From the NCBI GenBank assembly GCA_029257065.1, contig JARIDA010000028.1:1-36036 (forward strand): a DNA stretch of 36,036 bases, read 5' to 3'. This DNA is from Tissierellaceae bacterium. Lineage in GTDB: Bacteria; Bacillota; Clostridia; Tissierellales; Tissierellaceae. The translations under genes were made by a program, and so were the position numbers. Shown here piece after piece: positions 1-7,163 of the stretch; within the stretch, counting starts at the first letter, position 1; each line of letters starts with the position of its first letter. A model generated the notes under the pieces. That model had not been told where the DNA came from. It saw only the letters and a program-made list of their open reading frames with translations, and searched no databases.

Positions 1-495
1 TATATAGAAGAAGCAAATGGTTATAATAATTTAATAATTGATCATGGTTTTACTCAAAAGGAAATAGCTTCTAATATAGGTAAAAGTCAATCAACTATAG
101 CAAATAAATTGAGAATATTAAAGCTTCCCATAGATATTCAAAGAGACTTAGTAGAAAACGGTCTATCTGAAAGACATGGTAGAGCCTTATTAAAATTGCC
201 TGATTCTGAATTAAAAGAAGAAATCCTAAAACAGGTAATAACCAATGGATTGAATGTGAGACAAACAGAAGATCTAATAGAGTCCATACTAGAAGATCTT
301 AGAGACGAAGATGAAAATATAGTTATTGAAGAAAAATCGAAACAAAATATTAAGGGAATTATAAATACTAAGATATACTTAAATACTATAAAAAAAGCTT
401 TTAATGCTATAAAAGATACGGGAATAAAGGCAGAATATAAAGAAGTGGATAAAGAAGATTATGTTGAAGTTGTAGTTAGAATACCAAAGAGATAG
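1..495 (+). CDS. noc: Nucleoid occlusion protein Noc, C-terminal part (5' truncated by window edge)
   Basis: The reading frame is open from base 1, so the 109 start in the ORF track is an internal TTG; 164 residues are visible. The first part holds the ParB-type helix-turn-helix (FTQKEIASNIGKSQSTIANKLRIL), then the SERHGRALL and LNVRQTEDLIE segments shared by ParB/Noc proteins. The C-terminus (IYLNTIKKAFNAI...VVVRIPKR) matches the Noc dimerisation tail rather than that of ParB. Noc is a CTP-dependent DNA-sliding, membrane-associated protein that blocks division over the nucleoid; this is family knowledge. The CTP-binding N-terminal domain lies outside the window. A second ParB-family gene follows after a terminator, and no parA lies between them. 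A strong hairpin directly follows the stop. Confidence 0.88.
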   Translation, partial: YIEEANGYNNLIIDHGFTQKEIASNIGKSQSTIANKLRILKLPIDIQRDLVENGLSERHGRALLKLPDSELKEEILKQVITNGLNVRQTEDLIESILEDLRDEDENIVIEEKSKQNIKGIINTKIYLNTIKKAFNAIKDTGIKAEYKEVDKEDYVEVVVRIPKR

Positions 496-497
496 GG

Positions 498-532
498 AAA
501 GCTGATTAATTTAAATTAATCAGCTTTTTTAT
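498..532 (+). terminator. Rho-independent terminator after noc
   Basis: A perfect inverted repeat (GCTGATTAATTT and its complement, flanked by AAA/TTT) is followed by a run of six T. It begins three bases after the noc stop and separates noc transcription from parB. Confidence 0.85.
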
Positions 533-543
533 TCTATAATTAT

Positions 544-565
544 AAATGTTCCACATGGAACATTT
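544..565. promoter_or_regulatory. parS-like ParB-binding site
   Basis: TGTTCCACATGGAACA (547-562) differs at three of 16 positions from the Bacillus parS consensus TGTTTCACGTGAAACA, and the two outer changes are symmetric so the dyad is kept. The symmetry extends to AAAT...ATTT on both sides, with only the two central bases breaking the palindrome. It lies in the noc-parB gap, where origin-proximal parS sites are expected. It does not resemble the Noc-binding consensus (ATTTCCCGGGAAAT). Confidence 0.72.
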
Positions 566-665
566 GTAATGTGATAAAGTTAAAGTGATAACTTAAATAT
601 AGAGAAAAAATAGATTATCATATATAATATTTTAATATATAATGAGTTTATACAGGAGTGAGAAA

Positions 666-1442
666 TTGGAAAGTAAGAATATGATTAGAGAATTAAAAAT
701 GGAAGAAATCCAACCAAATAAATATCAGCCAAGAGAAGATATAAAAGAAGATAATATAGAAGAATTAGCCAAATCAATAGAGGAAAATGGTATTATACAA
801 CCTATAATAGTTAGAAGATCAAAAGAGGGATATGAAATAGTTGCAGGAGAAAGGCGATTTAGAGCTGTAGAGAGATTAGGGCTAAAGAAAATCCCAGCGA
901 TAATAAGGGATATGGAAGACGACCAATCTGCTAAAATAGCCTTAATTGAGAATATTCAAAGAGAAGATTTAAATATAGTTGAAGAAGGAAGAGCTTTTAA
1001 AAAAATATTAAATGAATTTGGACTAACACAAGAAAAACTGTCCAAGGAAATTGGGAAATCTAGATCATATATTTCAAATACGGTAAGACTATTAGAACTA
1101 TCTGAAGAAATACTGGATTTAATTATAAATAAGGAAATCTCTGTAGGACATGGTAAGGTTCTATTAGGTGTAAAGGATTTAGAGAAACAGAAGGAATATG
1201 CTTCTAAAATAGTTAGTGGGAATTTAACTGTAAGACAAACGGAAAACCTTTTAAAAGAACAGAATAATAGTGAAAGTGTTAATATAGTGAAAAAAGATGA
1301 CCATTTAAGAAGTTTGGAAAATGATTTAATGATGTCCTTAGGTACTAGGGTTAACCTGGTACATGGAAAAGATAAGGGTGTTATTCAAATAGAATACTAT
1401 GGTGAAGAAGATTTAGATAGAATTCTAGATTTAATAAAATAG
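666..1442 (+). CDS. parB: Chromosome partitioning protein ParB/Spo0J family
   Basis: The product is a 258-residue ParB-family protein. An N-terminal ParB/CTPase domain shows IQPNKYQPR, ENGIIQPIIVRR, GERRFRA and IALIENIQRED, and is followed by the HTH (LTQEKLSKEIGKSRSYISNTVRLLEL) and a linker with VRQTENLLK. ParB loads at parS sites as a CTP-dependent clamp and organises the origin region. I chose the TTG at 666 because CAGGAGTG lies six bases upstream; the ATG at 642 has no ribosome-binding site. It is shorter than many Spo0J proteins (about 280 residues), mostly at the N-terminus. A parS-like site lies about 100 bp upstream. The usual partner parA is absent from the window. It differs from the upstream Noc in its C-terminal tail. 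Confidence 0.87.
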   Translation: MESKNMIRELKMEEIQPNKYQPREDIKEDNIEELAKSIEENGIIQPIIVRRSKEGYEIVAGERRFRAVERLGLKKIPAIIRDMEDDQSAKIALIENIQREDLNIVEEGRAFKKILNEFGLTQEKLSKEIGKSRSYISNTVRLLELSEEILDLIINKEISVGHGKVLLGVKDLEKQKEYASKIVSGNLTVRQTENLLKEQNNSESVNIVKKDDHLRSLENDLMMSLGTRVNLVHGKDKGVIQIEYYGEEDLDRILDLIK

Positions 1443-1472
1443 AAATAATATATATTTAAGGAGAGAGATTAT

Positions 1473-2366
1473 ATGGGAATAAATGTTTTTCAAGTAGACG
1501 CATTTTCTGACAAGCCATTTGGTGGAAATCCGGCAGGTGTAATTCCAGATGCTAAGGGAATGGAAGAAGAAAAAATGCAGACTGTGGCAAGAGAAATGAA
1601 TATATCAGAAACAGCTTTTATTGAGAAATTAGATGAAGACTATTTTAATGTGAGATTCTTTACTCCTAAAAAAGAAGTGGAGATGTGTGGGCACGCCACT
1701 ATAGGTGCTTTTTTCATATTGGCTAAAAAAAGATATATAACACCAATAGAAAACGGAGTAAAAACTGTTCACCAATATACAAGAGTGGGAAAACTTCCAG
1801 TATATATATCCTATGTGGATGGAGAAGTTAATAAAGTGGCAATGGAACAAGCACCACCAGAGGAATTTGGGCATGTAAAAGATTTAGGAGAGTTGGCCAA
1901 GTCTCTTGGAATAGATATTGGAGATATAGGAATTGAAGGTTTAGAAGTGCTCCCTAAAATAGTCTCTACAGGTTTAAAGGACATAATACTACCTGTTAAG
2001 AGTAAGCAAGTATTGGATGGTATTAAGGTGGATAACGAACATCTGTCACGCTTATCAGTTGAAAATGATGTAATAGGTGTACATGTATTCTATATGCCTG
2101 ATGTGGATGGAGATATAGTGTATACAAGAAATTTTGCTCCAAGAGTAAATATTGATGAAGAATCTGCTACAGGTACAGCTAATGGGGCTTTAATATATCT
2201 ATTAAAAAATGATGGGATTTTAAAGGGAAATAGAATGTTGGCTTATCAAGGAAAATCAATGAATAGACCAAGTCAAATAGAATGTGTAATAACTGAGGAC
2301 AATAAGGTTATGGTAGGTGGACAGGCAAGAATGTCTATAGATGGTATTCTTATGATATCTGAATAA
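1473..2366 (+). CDS. PhzF family isomerase/epimerase-like protein, copy 1
   Basis: A 297-residue protein with the PhzF family hallmarks: N-terminal QVDAFSDKPFGGNPAGV, the SETAF segment carrying the conserved catalytic glutamate, GHATIGAF, and a C-terminal-half ESATGTANGAL motif matching the second lobe of the diaminopimelate-epimerase-like fold. The length is normal for the family. The substrate is unknown; PhzF itself isomerises a phenazine precursor, but most homologues are uncharacterised, and no phenazine genes are present here. The start is supported by AAGGAGAG upstream. A collinear paralogue of identical length follows 14 bp downstream. It is probably co-transcribed with parB, since no terminator was seen in the 30-bp gap. 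Confidence 0.88.
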   Translation: MGINVFQVDAFSDKPFGGNPAGVIPDAKGMEEEKMQTVAREMNISETAFIEKLDEDYFNVRFFTPKKEVEMCGHATIGAFFILAKKRYITPIENGVKTVHQYTRVGKLPVYISYVDGEVNKVAMEQAPPEEFGHVKDLGELAKSLGIDIGDIGIEGLEVLPKIVSTGLKDIILPVKSKQVLDGIKVDNEHLSRLSVENDVIGVHVFYMPDVDGDIVYTRNFAPRVNIDEESATGTANGALIYLLKNDGILKGNRMLAYQGKSMNRPSQIECVITEDNKVMVGGQARMSIDGILMISE

Positions 2367-2380
2367 AAAGGAGGATTCAA

Positions 2381-3274
2381 ATGGAAATCAATATTTATCA
2401 AGTAGATGCATTTTCAACAGAAACATTTGGAGGAAATCCAGCAGGTGTAGTACCAGACGCCAAAGGATTAACAGAAGAAAATATGCAGTTGATTGCAAGA
2501 GAAATGAATATATCTGAAACAGCTTTTGTAGAAAAGATAGAAGAAGATTTTTATGGAGTAAGATTCTTCACCCCAACAGAAGAAGTGGATCTATGTGGAC
2601 ATGCAACAATAGGCACTTTTTATATATTTGCGGAGAAGGAGTTTATTAAACCTTTAGAAAATGAAACTAAAAAAATATATCAAGATACTAAGGCAGGTAA
2701 GCTTCCAGTATATATATCCTATATAAATGGCTCAGTAGATAAAGTCTCCATGGAACAAGCTAAGCCAGAAAAATATGGTGGAGTCAAAGACCTAGATGCT
2801 ATTGCAAAATCCTTAGGATTAAAATCAGAAGATATAGGAATAGAAGGTGTAGAATTAGAGCCAGAAATAGTCTCTACAGGTTTAAAAGATATAATTCTTC
2901 CTGTTAAAAGCAAGGAAAAATTAGATAGTATAAAAGTTAATAATCAGCATTTATCTCAACTATCCACAGAAAATGATGTAGTAGGCGTTCACGCTTTTTA
3001 TATGCCAGATATTAAGGGAGATATAGTATATACAAGAAATTTCGCTCCAAGAGTTGGAATAGATGAGGAATCTGCAACGGGAACTTCTAATGGTGCTTTA
3101 ATTTACTTGTTAAAAAGTGAAGATATATTAGAAGGTAATAACTTAACTGCTTATCAAGGTGAGCTTATGGATAGACCCAGTGAAATCGAATGTGAAATAA
3201 CTGATGAAAATGTAGTTTTAGTTGGAGGTCGTGCTCAAATAGTACTGGATGGTAAATTAATTATTAGAAAGTAG
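2381..3274 (+). CDS. PhzF family isomerase/epimerase-like protein, copy 2
   Basis: Also 297 residues; it aligns with the preceding gene end to end without visible gaps and with most residues identical. The same motifs are kept: QVDAFSTETFGGNPAGV, SETAF (catalytic Glu), GHATIGTF and ESATGTSNGAL. The two differ mainly in surface segments and in the C-terminal quarter. The ribosome-binding site is AAAGGAGG. This is a tandem duplication in which both copies look intact, so both are probably expressed and may have diverged in substrate. It is followed after 7 bp by a cyclodeaminase-family gene, which suggests one transcript. The reaction is not determinable from sequence. Confidence 0.88.
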   Translation: MEINIYQVDAFSTETFGGNPAGVVPDAKGLTEENMQLIAREMNISETAFVEKIEEDFYGVRFFTPTEEVDLCGHATIGTFYIFAEKEFIKPLENETKKIYQDTKAGKLPVYISYINGSVDKVSMEQAKPEKYGGVKDLDAIAKSLGLKSEDIGIEGVELEPEIVSTGLKDIILPVKSKEKLDSIKVNNQHLSQLSTENDVVGVHAFYMPDIKGDIVYTRNFAPRVGIDEESATGTSNGALIYLLKSEDILEGNNLTAYQGELMDRPSEIECEITDENVVLVGGRAQIVLDGKLIIRK

Positions 3275-3281
3275 GAAATAT

Positions 3282-3920
3282 ATGTATATAAATAAGAGTT
3301 TAAAGGAGTATGGAGAACAAGTAGCCAGTAATAGTTCCATGCCAGGAGGGGGAAGTGTGGCTGGTCTAGTTTCTAGCTTAGGAGGAGCACTAACCCTAAT
3401 GGTAATGAGCCTAACACAGGATAAAAAAGCCTTTAAAGAATTAGATAAAAGCATACAAACAGATATGTTGGAGAAATCAAAAAAAATAGAATCCCTAAGA
3501 GAAGAGTTAGATTCAATTGTAGATGAGGATACAAAAGCTTTTAATTCTGTGTTAGAATCTTTTAGATTGCCAAATAATACAGAAGAAGAAAAAGAGACAA
3601 GAAAAAATTCTATTAAAGAGGGATATAAAAAAGCCTTATCTGTTCCATTAAGATGTATGGAATTATCTTTAGAAATCCTTAGAAATCAAAAGATATTTGC
3701 GGTAAATGGAAATCCAGGATTGATTACAGATGTGGGAATAGGAAGTATACTAACTTATTCTGCAATGGAGAGTTCAAAACTAAATATCTTAATAAACTTA
3801 AGAGAGATAAGTGATGAAGAGTATAAAAGAGAAATAGAGGATAGAATATCTAATAATATGAAAATGGGCAGGGAATATAAAGATGAAATTTTAAAGATTG
3901 TATATGGATTAATAGAGTAG
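3282..3920 (+). CDS. Cyclodeaminase/cyclohydrolase (FTCD_C) family protein
   Basis: A 212-residue, mostly helical protein of the formiminotetrahydrofolate cyclodeaminase / methenyl-THF cyclohydrolase (FchA) family. The diagnostic motif MPGGGSVAGLVSSLGGAL sits at residues 18-35, followed by VDEDTKAFNSVL and the KKALSVPLRCMELS helix. Family members deaminate formimino-THF or hydrolyse methenyl-THF in one-carbon metabolism. Here it stands as a single domain, without the formiminotransferase half found in animal FTCD. It starts 7 bp after the second PhzF gene with a modest Shine-Dalgarno (AGTAGGAAA). No histidine or glycine fermentation genes are adjacent, so the precise folate substrate is uncertain. 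A hairpin follows the stop. Confidence 0.85.
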   Translation: MYINKSLKEYGEQVASNSSMPGGGSVAGLVSSLGGALTLMVMSLTQDKKAFKELDKSIQTDMLEKSKKIESLREELDSIVDEDTKAFNSVLESFRLPNNTEEEKETRKNSIKEGYKKALSVPLRCMELSLEILRNQKIFAVNGNPGLITDVGIGSILTYSAMESSKLNILINLREISDEEYKREIEDRISNNMKMGREYKDEILKIVYGLIE

Positions 3921-3946
3921 TTTAGTCTTTTAATATAAATGAGTTT

Positions 3947-3980
3947 AACAGGTCAGGATTTTGGACCTGTTAATTTTATT
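3947..3980 (+). terminator. Probable terminator after the cyclodeaminase gene
   Basis: AACAGGTC and GACCTGTT form a perfect 8-bp stem around a 9-nt loop, followed by AATTTTATT. The T-tract is interrupted, so termination may be partial. Confidence 0.65.
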
Positions 3981-4003
3981 GAATACTTTCACATTATATA
4001 TTG

Positions 4004-4012
4004 TGATATAAT
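4004..4012 (+). promoter_or_regulatory. Extended -10 promoter for the DUF4446-lipid kinase pair
   Basis: TGATATAAT is a complete extended -10 element (TGN plus TATAAT), 34 bp upstream of the ATG at 4046. No good -35 lies at 16-18 bp (TTGAAT is 22 bp away), as is common for extended -10 promoters. Confidence 0.6.
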
Positions 4013-4045
4013 TTGAGAATAAAAGAAATTAAGGAGAATGATTTA

Positions 4046-4546
4046 ATGAAAGAGATAATTGGTATAGTAAATAAATATAATGTTGAAATTATATTGGGAT
4101 TGGTAGGATTTACATTTTTAATGTTTATATTTAATTTATCTAATAGAATAAAGATATCTAAAATCACATCAAAATACAATAAGTTAGTAAATGGTTCAGA
4201 TAAAAACAATGTGGAAGATTTATTAATGGAAGTTAATTTAGGAATGGATAAATTGACAAATGAAATAAATATAACTCAAAGAGATATAAAGGATTTAGAG
4301 AATAAATCCTCATTTGCCATACAAAAATTAGAGGCGATTAGATATGATGCTTTTGATGAAATGGGAAGTGAACAGAGTTTCTCTGTGGCCATGTTAGATG
4401 ATCACAATACAGGAATTATAATTACCAATATATTTGGAAGAGACTATAATTCTAGTTTTATAAAGCCTATAAAAAAGGGAATACCTGACTATAAACTATC
4501 AGTTGAGGAGACTCAGGTATTAGACAGGGCCACCAAGGATAATTAG
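4046..4546 (+). CDS. DUF4446 family membrane-anchored protein
   Basis: A 166-residue protein with one N-terminal membrane segment (roughly residues 12-30, IILGLVGFTFLMFIFNL), a charged coiled-coil-like middle, and a C-terminal DUF4446 domain. That domain shows the family signature RYDAFDEMGSEQSFSVAMLDDHNTGIII. Function is unknown. In many Clostridia this family is encoded directly after parB; here three metabolic genes intervene. I chose the ATG at 4046 because AAGGAG lies ten bases upstream; the ORF-track start at 4013 is a TTG lying inside the extended -10 region. It is followed by the lipid kinase after 14 bp. Confidence 0.82.
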   Translation: MKEIIGIVNKYNVEIILGLVGFTFLMFIFNLSNRIKISKITSKYNKLVNGSDKNNVEDLLMEVNLGMDKLTNEINITQRDIKDLENKSSFAIQKLEAIRYDAFDEMGSEQSFSVAMLDDHNTGIIITNIFGRDYNSSFIKPIKKGIPDYKLSVEETQVLDRATKDN

Positions 4547-4560
4547 GGGGAAAGACTATT

Positions 4561-5439
4561 GTGAAGGACTATTTATTTGTTGTAAATCCAATTGCTGGTG
4601 GAGGTAAGGGTGAAAACACAATAGATATAATAGACTCTATTATGTCTCAAGAGAAATATTCATATGAAATTATAAAAACAGAATATGAAAAGCAGGGAAC
4701 TAAAATTGTAGAAGATAATATAGAAGATTTTAAAGTTTTTGTAGCAGTTGGTGGGGATGGAAGTATAAATGAAGTGGCTCAAGGATTAGTCAACAATAAA
4801 AAAGGGAAATTAGCTATAATACCAAATGGAACGGGAAATGATTTAGCCAAGCAATTAGAAATACCCTTGGATCCAAAGAGAAGTTTGAAAAGGATTTTAA
4901 ATGGTAAAGAGAGAGAGTTAGATGTAATTAAGGCCAATGGTCATAATTTTATGAATATAGGAAGTATTGGATATGACTCTGAAGTTATCTATAATTATAA
5001 TAATCTTAGAGATAAAACACCTGGAAAGCTTTCATATTTATTTTCTGTATTATATACACTAATAGGATTTAAAAGTAAAAAAATGGAAATTGAAATTGAT
5101 GGGGAGAAATTTCAAGGGAATTACACCCTCTTAGCCCTGGGAAATGGTAAATATTATGGGGGAGGATTTAAAATATTACCAAAAGCTAAAGTTGATGATG
5201 AGAAAATTCATATTTGTATTGTATCTGAACTAAGTAAATTTAAAATACTGCTATTATTTCCAACAATATTATTTGGAACACATGTTAAAATAACTAAATA
5301 TGTGAAGATTTATAAGGCAAATACATTGAATGTGAAGTTGAAAGATGCAATTTGGTTAAATTTGGATGGAGAATTGGTAGAAAAGACGGATTTTATACAA
5401 TTTTCATTGGATAAATATAAGATTAAATTAATATCTTAA
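4561..5439 (+). CDS. Diacylglycerol kinase-family lipid kinase (YegS/DgkB-like)
   Basis: A 292-residue protein with the three motifs of the DAGK catalytic domain in order: VVNPIAGGGKG near the N-terminus (nucleotide binding), VGGDGSINEVAQGL near residue 60, and IPNGTGNDLAKQL near residue 87. The C-terminal beta-sandwich has the typical GNGKYYGGGFKILPKA segment. Family members phosphorylate diacylglycerol or related lipids and return them to phospholipid synthesis. The start is GTG with GGGGGAAAG upstream. The exact lipid substrate is not determined. The final codons and the stop lie inside a long perfect palindrome. The following gene has its own strong promoter. Confidence 0.87.
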   Translation: MKDYLFVVNPIAGGGKGENTIDIIDSIMSQEKYSYEIIKTEYEKQGTKIVEDNIEDFKVFVAVGGDGSINEVAQGLVNNKKGKLAIIPNGTGNDLAKQLEIPLDPKRSLKRILNGKERELDVIKANGHNFMNIGSIGYDSEVIYNYNNLRDKTPGKLSYLFSVLYTLIGFKSKKMEIEIDGEKFQGNYTLLALGNGKYYGGGFKILPKAKVDDEKIHICIVSELSKFKILLLFPTILFGTHVKITKYVKIYKANTLNVKLKDAIWLNLDGELVEKTDFIQFSLDKYKIKLIS

Positions 5440-5458
5440 GATATTAATTTAATCTTAT
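5417..5458. repeat. 42-bp perfect palindrome spanning the lipid kinase stop codon
   Basis: Bases 5417-5458 read the same on both strands with no interruption (21-bp arms, central CTTAAG). The sequence covers the last seven codons and the TAA of the kinase gene. It is AT-rich and lacks a T-run, so it may act as a transcript 3' stabiliser, a weak terminator or a binding site. Confidence 0.75.
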
Positions 5459-5477
5459 TAGAGAAAGAAAAAAACTA

Positions 5478-5522
5478 TTGATTTAACTGGTTACTATGGT
5501 ATAATTGTTACGGAATGGTTAC
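5478..5522 (+). promoter_or_regulatory. Sigma-A promoter of the M23 gene with WalR-like direct repeat
   Basis: TTGATT (5478-5483) and TATAAT (5500-5505) are 16 bp apart, and TGG precedes the -10, giving an extended -10. Directly after it, TGTTAC (5506-5511) and GGTTAC (5517-5522) are spaced 11 bp start to start, the layout of WalR sites (TGTWAH-N5-TGTWAH) with one mismatch in the second half. A further GGTTAC lies in the spacer (5489-5494). The position after the -10 would suggest repression if WalR binds here. Confidence 0.65.
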
Positions 5523-5599
5523 GTTCGGAAAACATTTAGATTAAATATACAGAAAAGCAGATATAAAATCAAATATATTTAGATTAATTGGAGGCAATT

Positions 5600-7078
5600 A
5601 TGGAGGATTCGAATGGTATGAAAAAATTATTTAATACTATGAGAGATAGATTTAAAAATATAGATAAAAAAGACAATAGAGTATTAAACTTTGTTGGGGA
5701 TAAATTAGAAAAAATAAAAGAGAGTGAATTATTTAGAAGTATAAAATTAGATGAAGAAAAAACTATAAAAATGGGATTAACTATATCAGCAATATTTTTA
5801 ATAGCTTTTGCAGTTAATCTAAAGGCAACTGCATATAATTTGAGTTTGAATGATCAAGAGATTGGGATTATAAGAAGACAGGAAGATTTAGAATTAGTAT
5901 TAGAAGAATTAAAAGAAGAATTATCACATACATATAATATGGATATTGTATTAAATGATGAATTGCAAATGGATAAAATATATTCTTCAGATAAAAATCT
6001 TACTCCTATAAATGAGATAAAGATGAGTATAAAAAACAAAATGGACTTTTTAGTACAGGGTTATACTCTAGAAGTAGATGGAGAAATTGTTGGAGCATTA
6101 AAAACAAAAGATGAAATAGAAAGTGTTTTAAATAGAATAAAAGAGCCTTTTGAAAAGGCTAATAAAGAAAATGAAGAGATAGAGAAAATAGAAACTTTAG
6201 AAGATATAAAAATTAAAAAAGCAGAATTACCTTATTATCAAATAGCCTCAGAGAATAGACTTTATGAGAAATTGATGCATGGTGGAGAAGACCTCCAAAT
6301 ACATGAGGTTGAGGTTGGAGAAAGTCTTTGGACTATCTCAAATATCCATGGAATATCCATGGATGAGTTAATTGAAGCTAATAAGGACAAGGACCCAGAT
6401 AGACTTCAAATAGGTGATGAGATAAAATTAGTTTCTTCAAAACCATTATTAACTGTTGCAACTGTTGCAAAGATAAACTATGAAGAGAGTATAGAGTTTG
6501 AATCAGAAGTAGAAACTGATAGTTCAAAATATAATACAGAAAAAGAAGTAAAAGTTCCAGGTAAAGAAGGAAAAGCTAAAATAATAGCTGAAGAGACAAG
6601 ACATAATGGAATTACAATAAGTAAGAATGAAATAAAAAGAGAAGTGATAGAAGAACCTGTAAAGGAAGTTATTATACAGGGAACTAAAGAAGCTCCAAGA
6701 ACTGTAGCTACAGGTAATTTCACTATGCCAACAAGGGGAAGAATTTCTTCTGGTTATGGTATGAGAAATGGTAGAATGCATAGAGGAATAGATATAGCTA
6801 CTAGTACAGGGACACCTATTAATGCTGCAGATGGTGGTACTGTAGTGTTTTCTGGATATAGTGGAGCATATGGTAATTTAATAGAAATAGACCATGGTAA
6901 TGGCTACAGGACAAAATATGCACATTGTAGTAAATTATTAGTAAGTAAAGGTGCTAAGGTTTATAAAGGACAACATATAGCTAATGTTGGTAATACGGGA
7001 AGATCCACAGGTCCACATTTACATTTAGAAGTAATAAAAAATGGATCAAATCAAAATCCAAGTAATTATGTAAGATAA
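5600..7078 (+). CDS. Membrane-anchored LysM-G5-M23 cell-wall metallopeptidase
   Basis: A 492-residue protein. It has a cytoplasmic lysine-rich N-terminus, one membrane segment (TISAIFLIAFAVNL, about residues 58-75), an extracellular region, a LysM domain (VGESLWTISNIHGISMDELIEANK), a G5-like domain (EESIEFESEVETDSSKY...), and a C-terminal M23/LytM peptidase domain. The zinc ligands of M23 enzymes are present: the His and Asp of HRGIDIA and the HLHLE motif. It should bind and cleave peptidoglycan cross-bridges at the outer membrane surface. I chose the ATG at 5600 with GGAGG five bases upstream; the ORF-track TTG (5588) overlaps that site. It has its own promoter with a WalR-like repeat, and the WalRK genes lie about 15 kb downstream. 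Confidence 0.88.
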   Translation: MEDSNGMKKLFNTMRDRFKNIDKKDNRVLNFVGDKLEKIKESELFRSIKLDEEKTIKMGLTISAIFLIAFAVNLKATAYNLSLNDQEIGIIRRQEDLELVLEELKEELSHTYNMDIVLNDELQMDKIYSSDKNLTPINEIKMSIKNKMDFLVQGYTLEVDGEIVGALKTKDEIESVLNRIKEPFEKANKENEEIEKIETLEDIKIKKAELPYYQIASENRLYEKLMHGGEDLQIHEVEVGESLWTISNIHGISMDELIEANKDKDPDRLQIGDEIKLVSSKPLLTVATVAKINYEESIEFESEVETDSSKYNTEKEVKVPGKEGKAKIIAEETRHNGITISKNEIKREVIEEPVKEVIIQGTKEAPRTVATGNFTMPTRGRISSGYGMRNGRMHRGIDIATSTGTPINAADGGTVVFSGYSGAYGNLIEIDHGNGYRTKYAHCSKLLVSKGAKVYKGQHIANVGNTGRSTGPHLHLEVIKNGSNQNPSNYVR

Positions 7079-7092
7079 TATATAAAATATAG

Positions 7093-7128
7093 AAAAATAA
7101 AGGAACCCTAGGGTTCCTTTATTTTTTT
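7093..7128 (+). terminator. Rho-independent terminator after the M23 gene
   Basis: AAATAAAGGAACCC pairs with GGGTTCCTTTATTT around a central TA, followed by a long T-run. It separates the cell-wall gene from the uronate cluster. Confidence 0.88.
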
Positions 7129-7163
7129 ATTATTATATAATAAATGAGAATGGAGATGATTAT

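Noticed and set aside
642-665. ATG at 642 as the parB start
   Set aside because: No ribosome-binding site precedes it, whereas CAGGAGTG directly precedes the in-frame TTG at 666.
1629-1874. 81-residue minus-strand ORF in the first PhzF gene
   Set aside because: Shadow with no RBS; the sense strand is a clear PhzF protein.
5534-5587. Two copies of ATTTAGATTAA in the M23 leader, considered as a riboswitch or operator
   Set aside because: Only 11 bp of low-complexity AT sequence; the leader is too short for a c-di-AMP-type riboswitch and shows no stable fold.
7129-7163. Promoter and KdgR-type operator before uxaB
   Set aside because: A TATAAT is present at 7136, but no acceptable -35 or dyad was found in the short gap.
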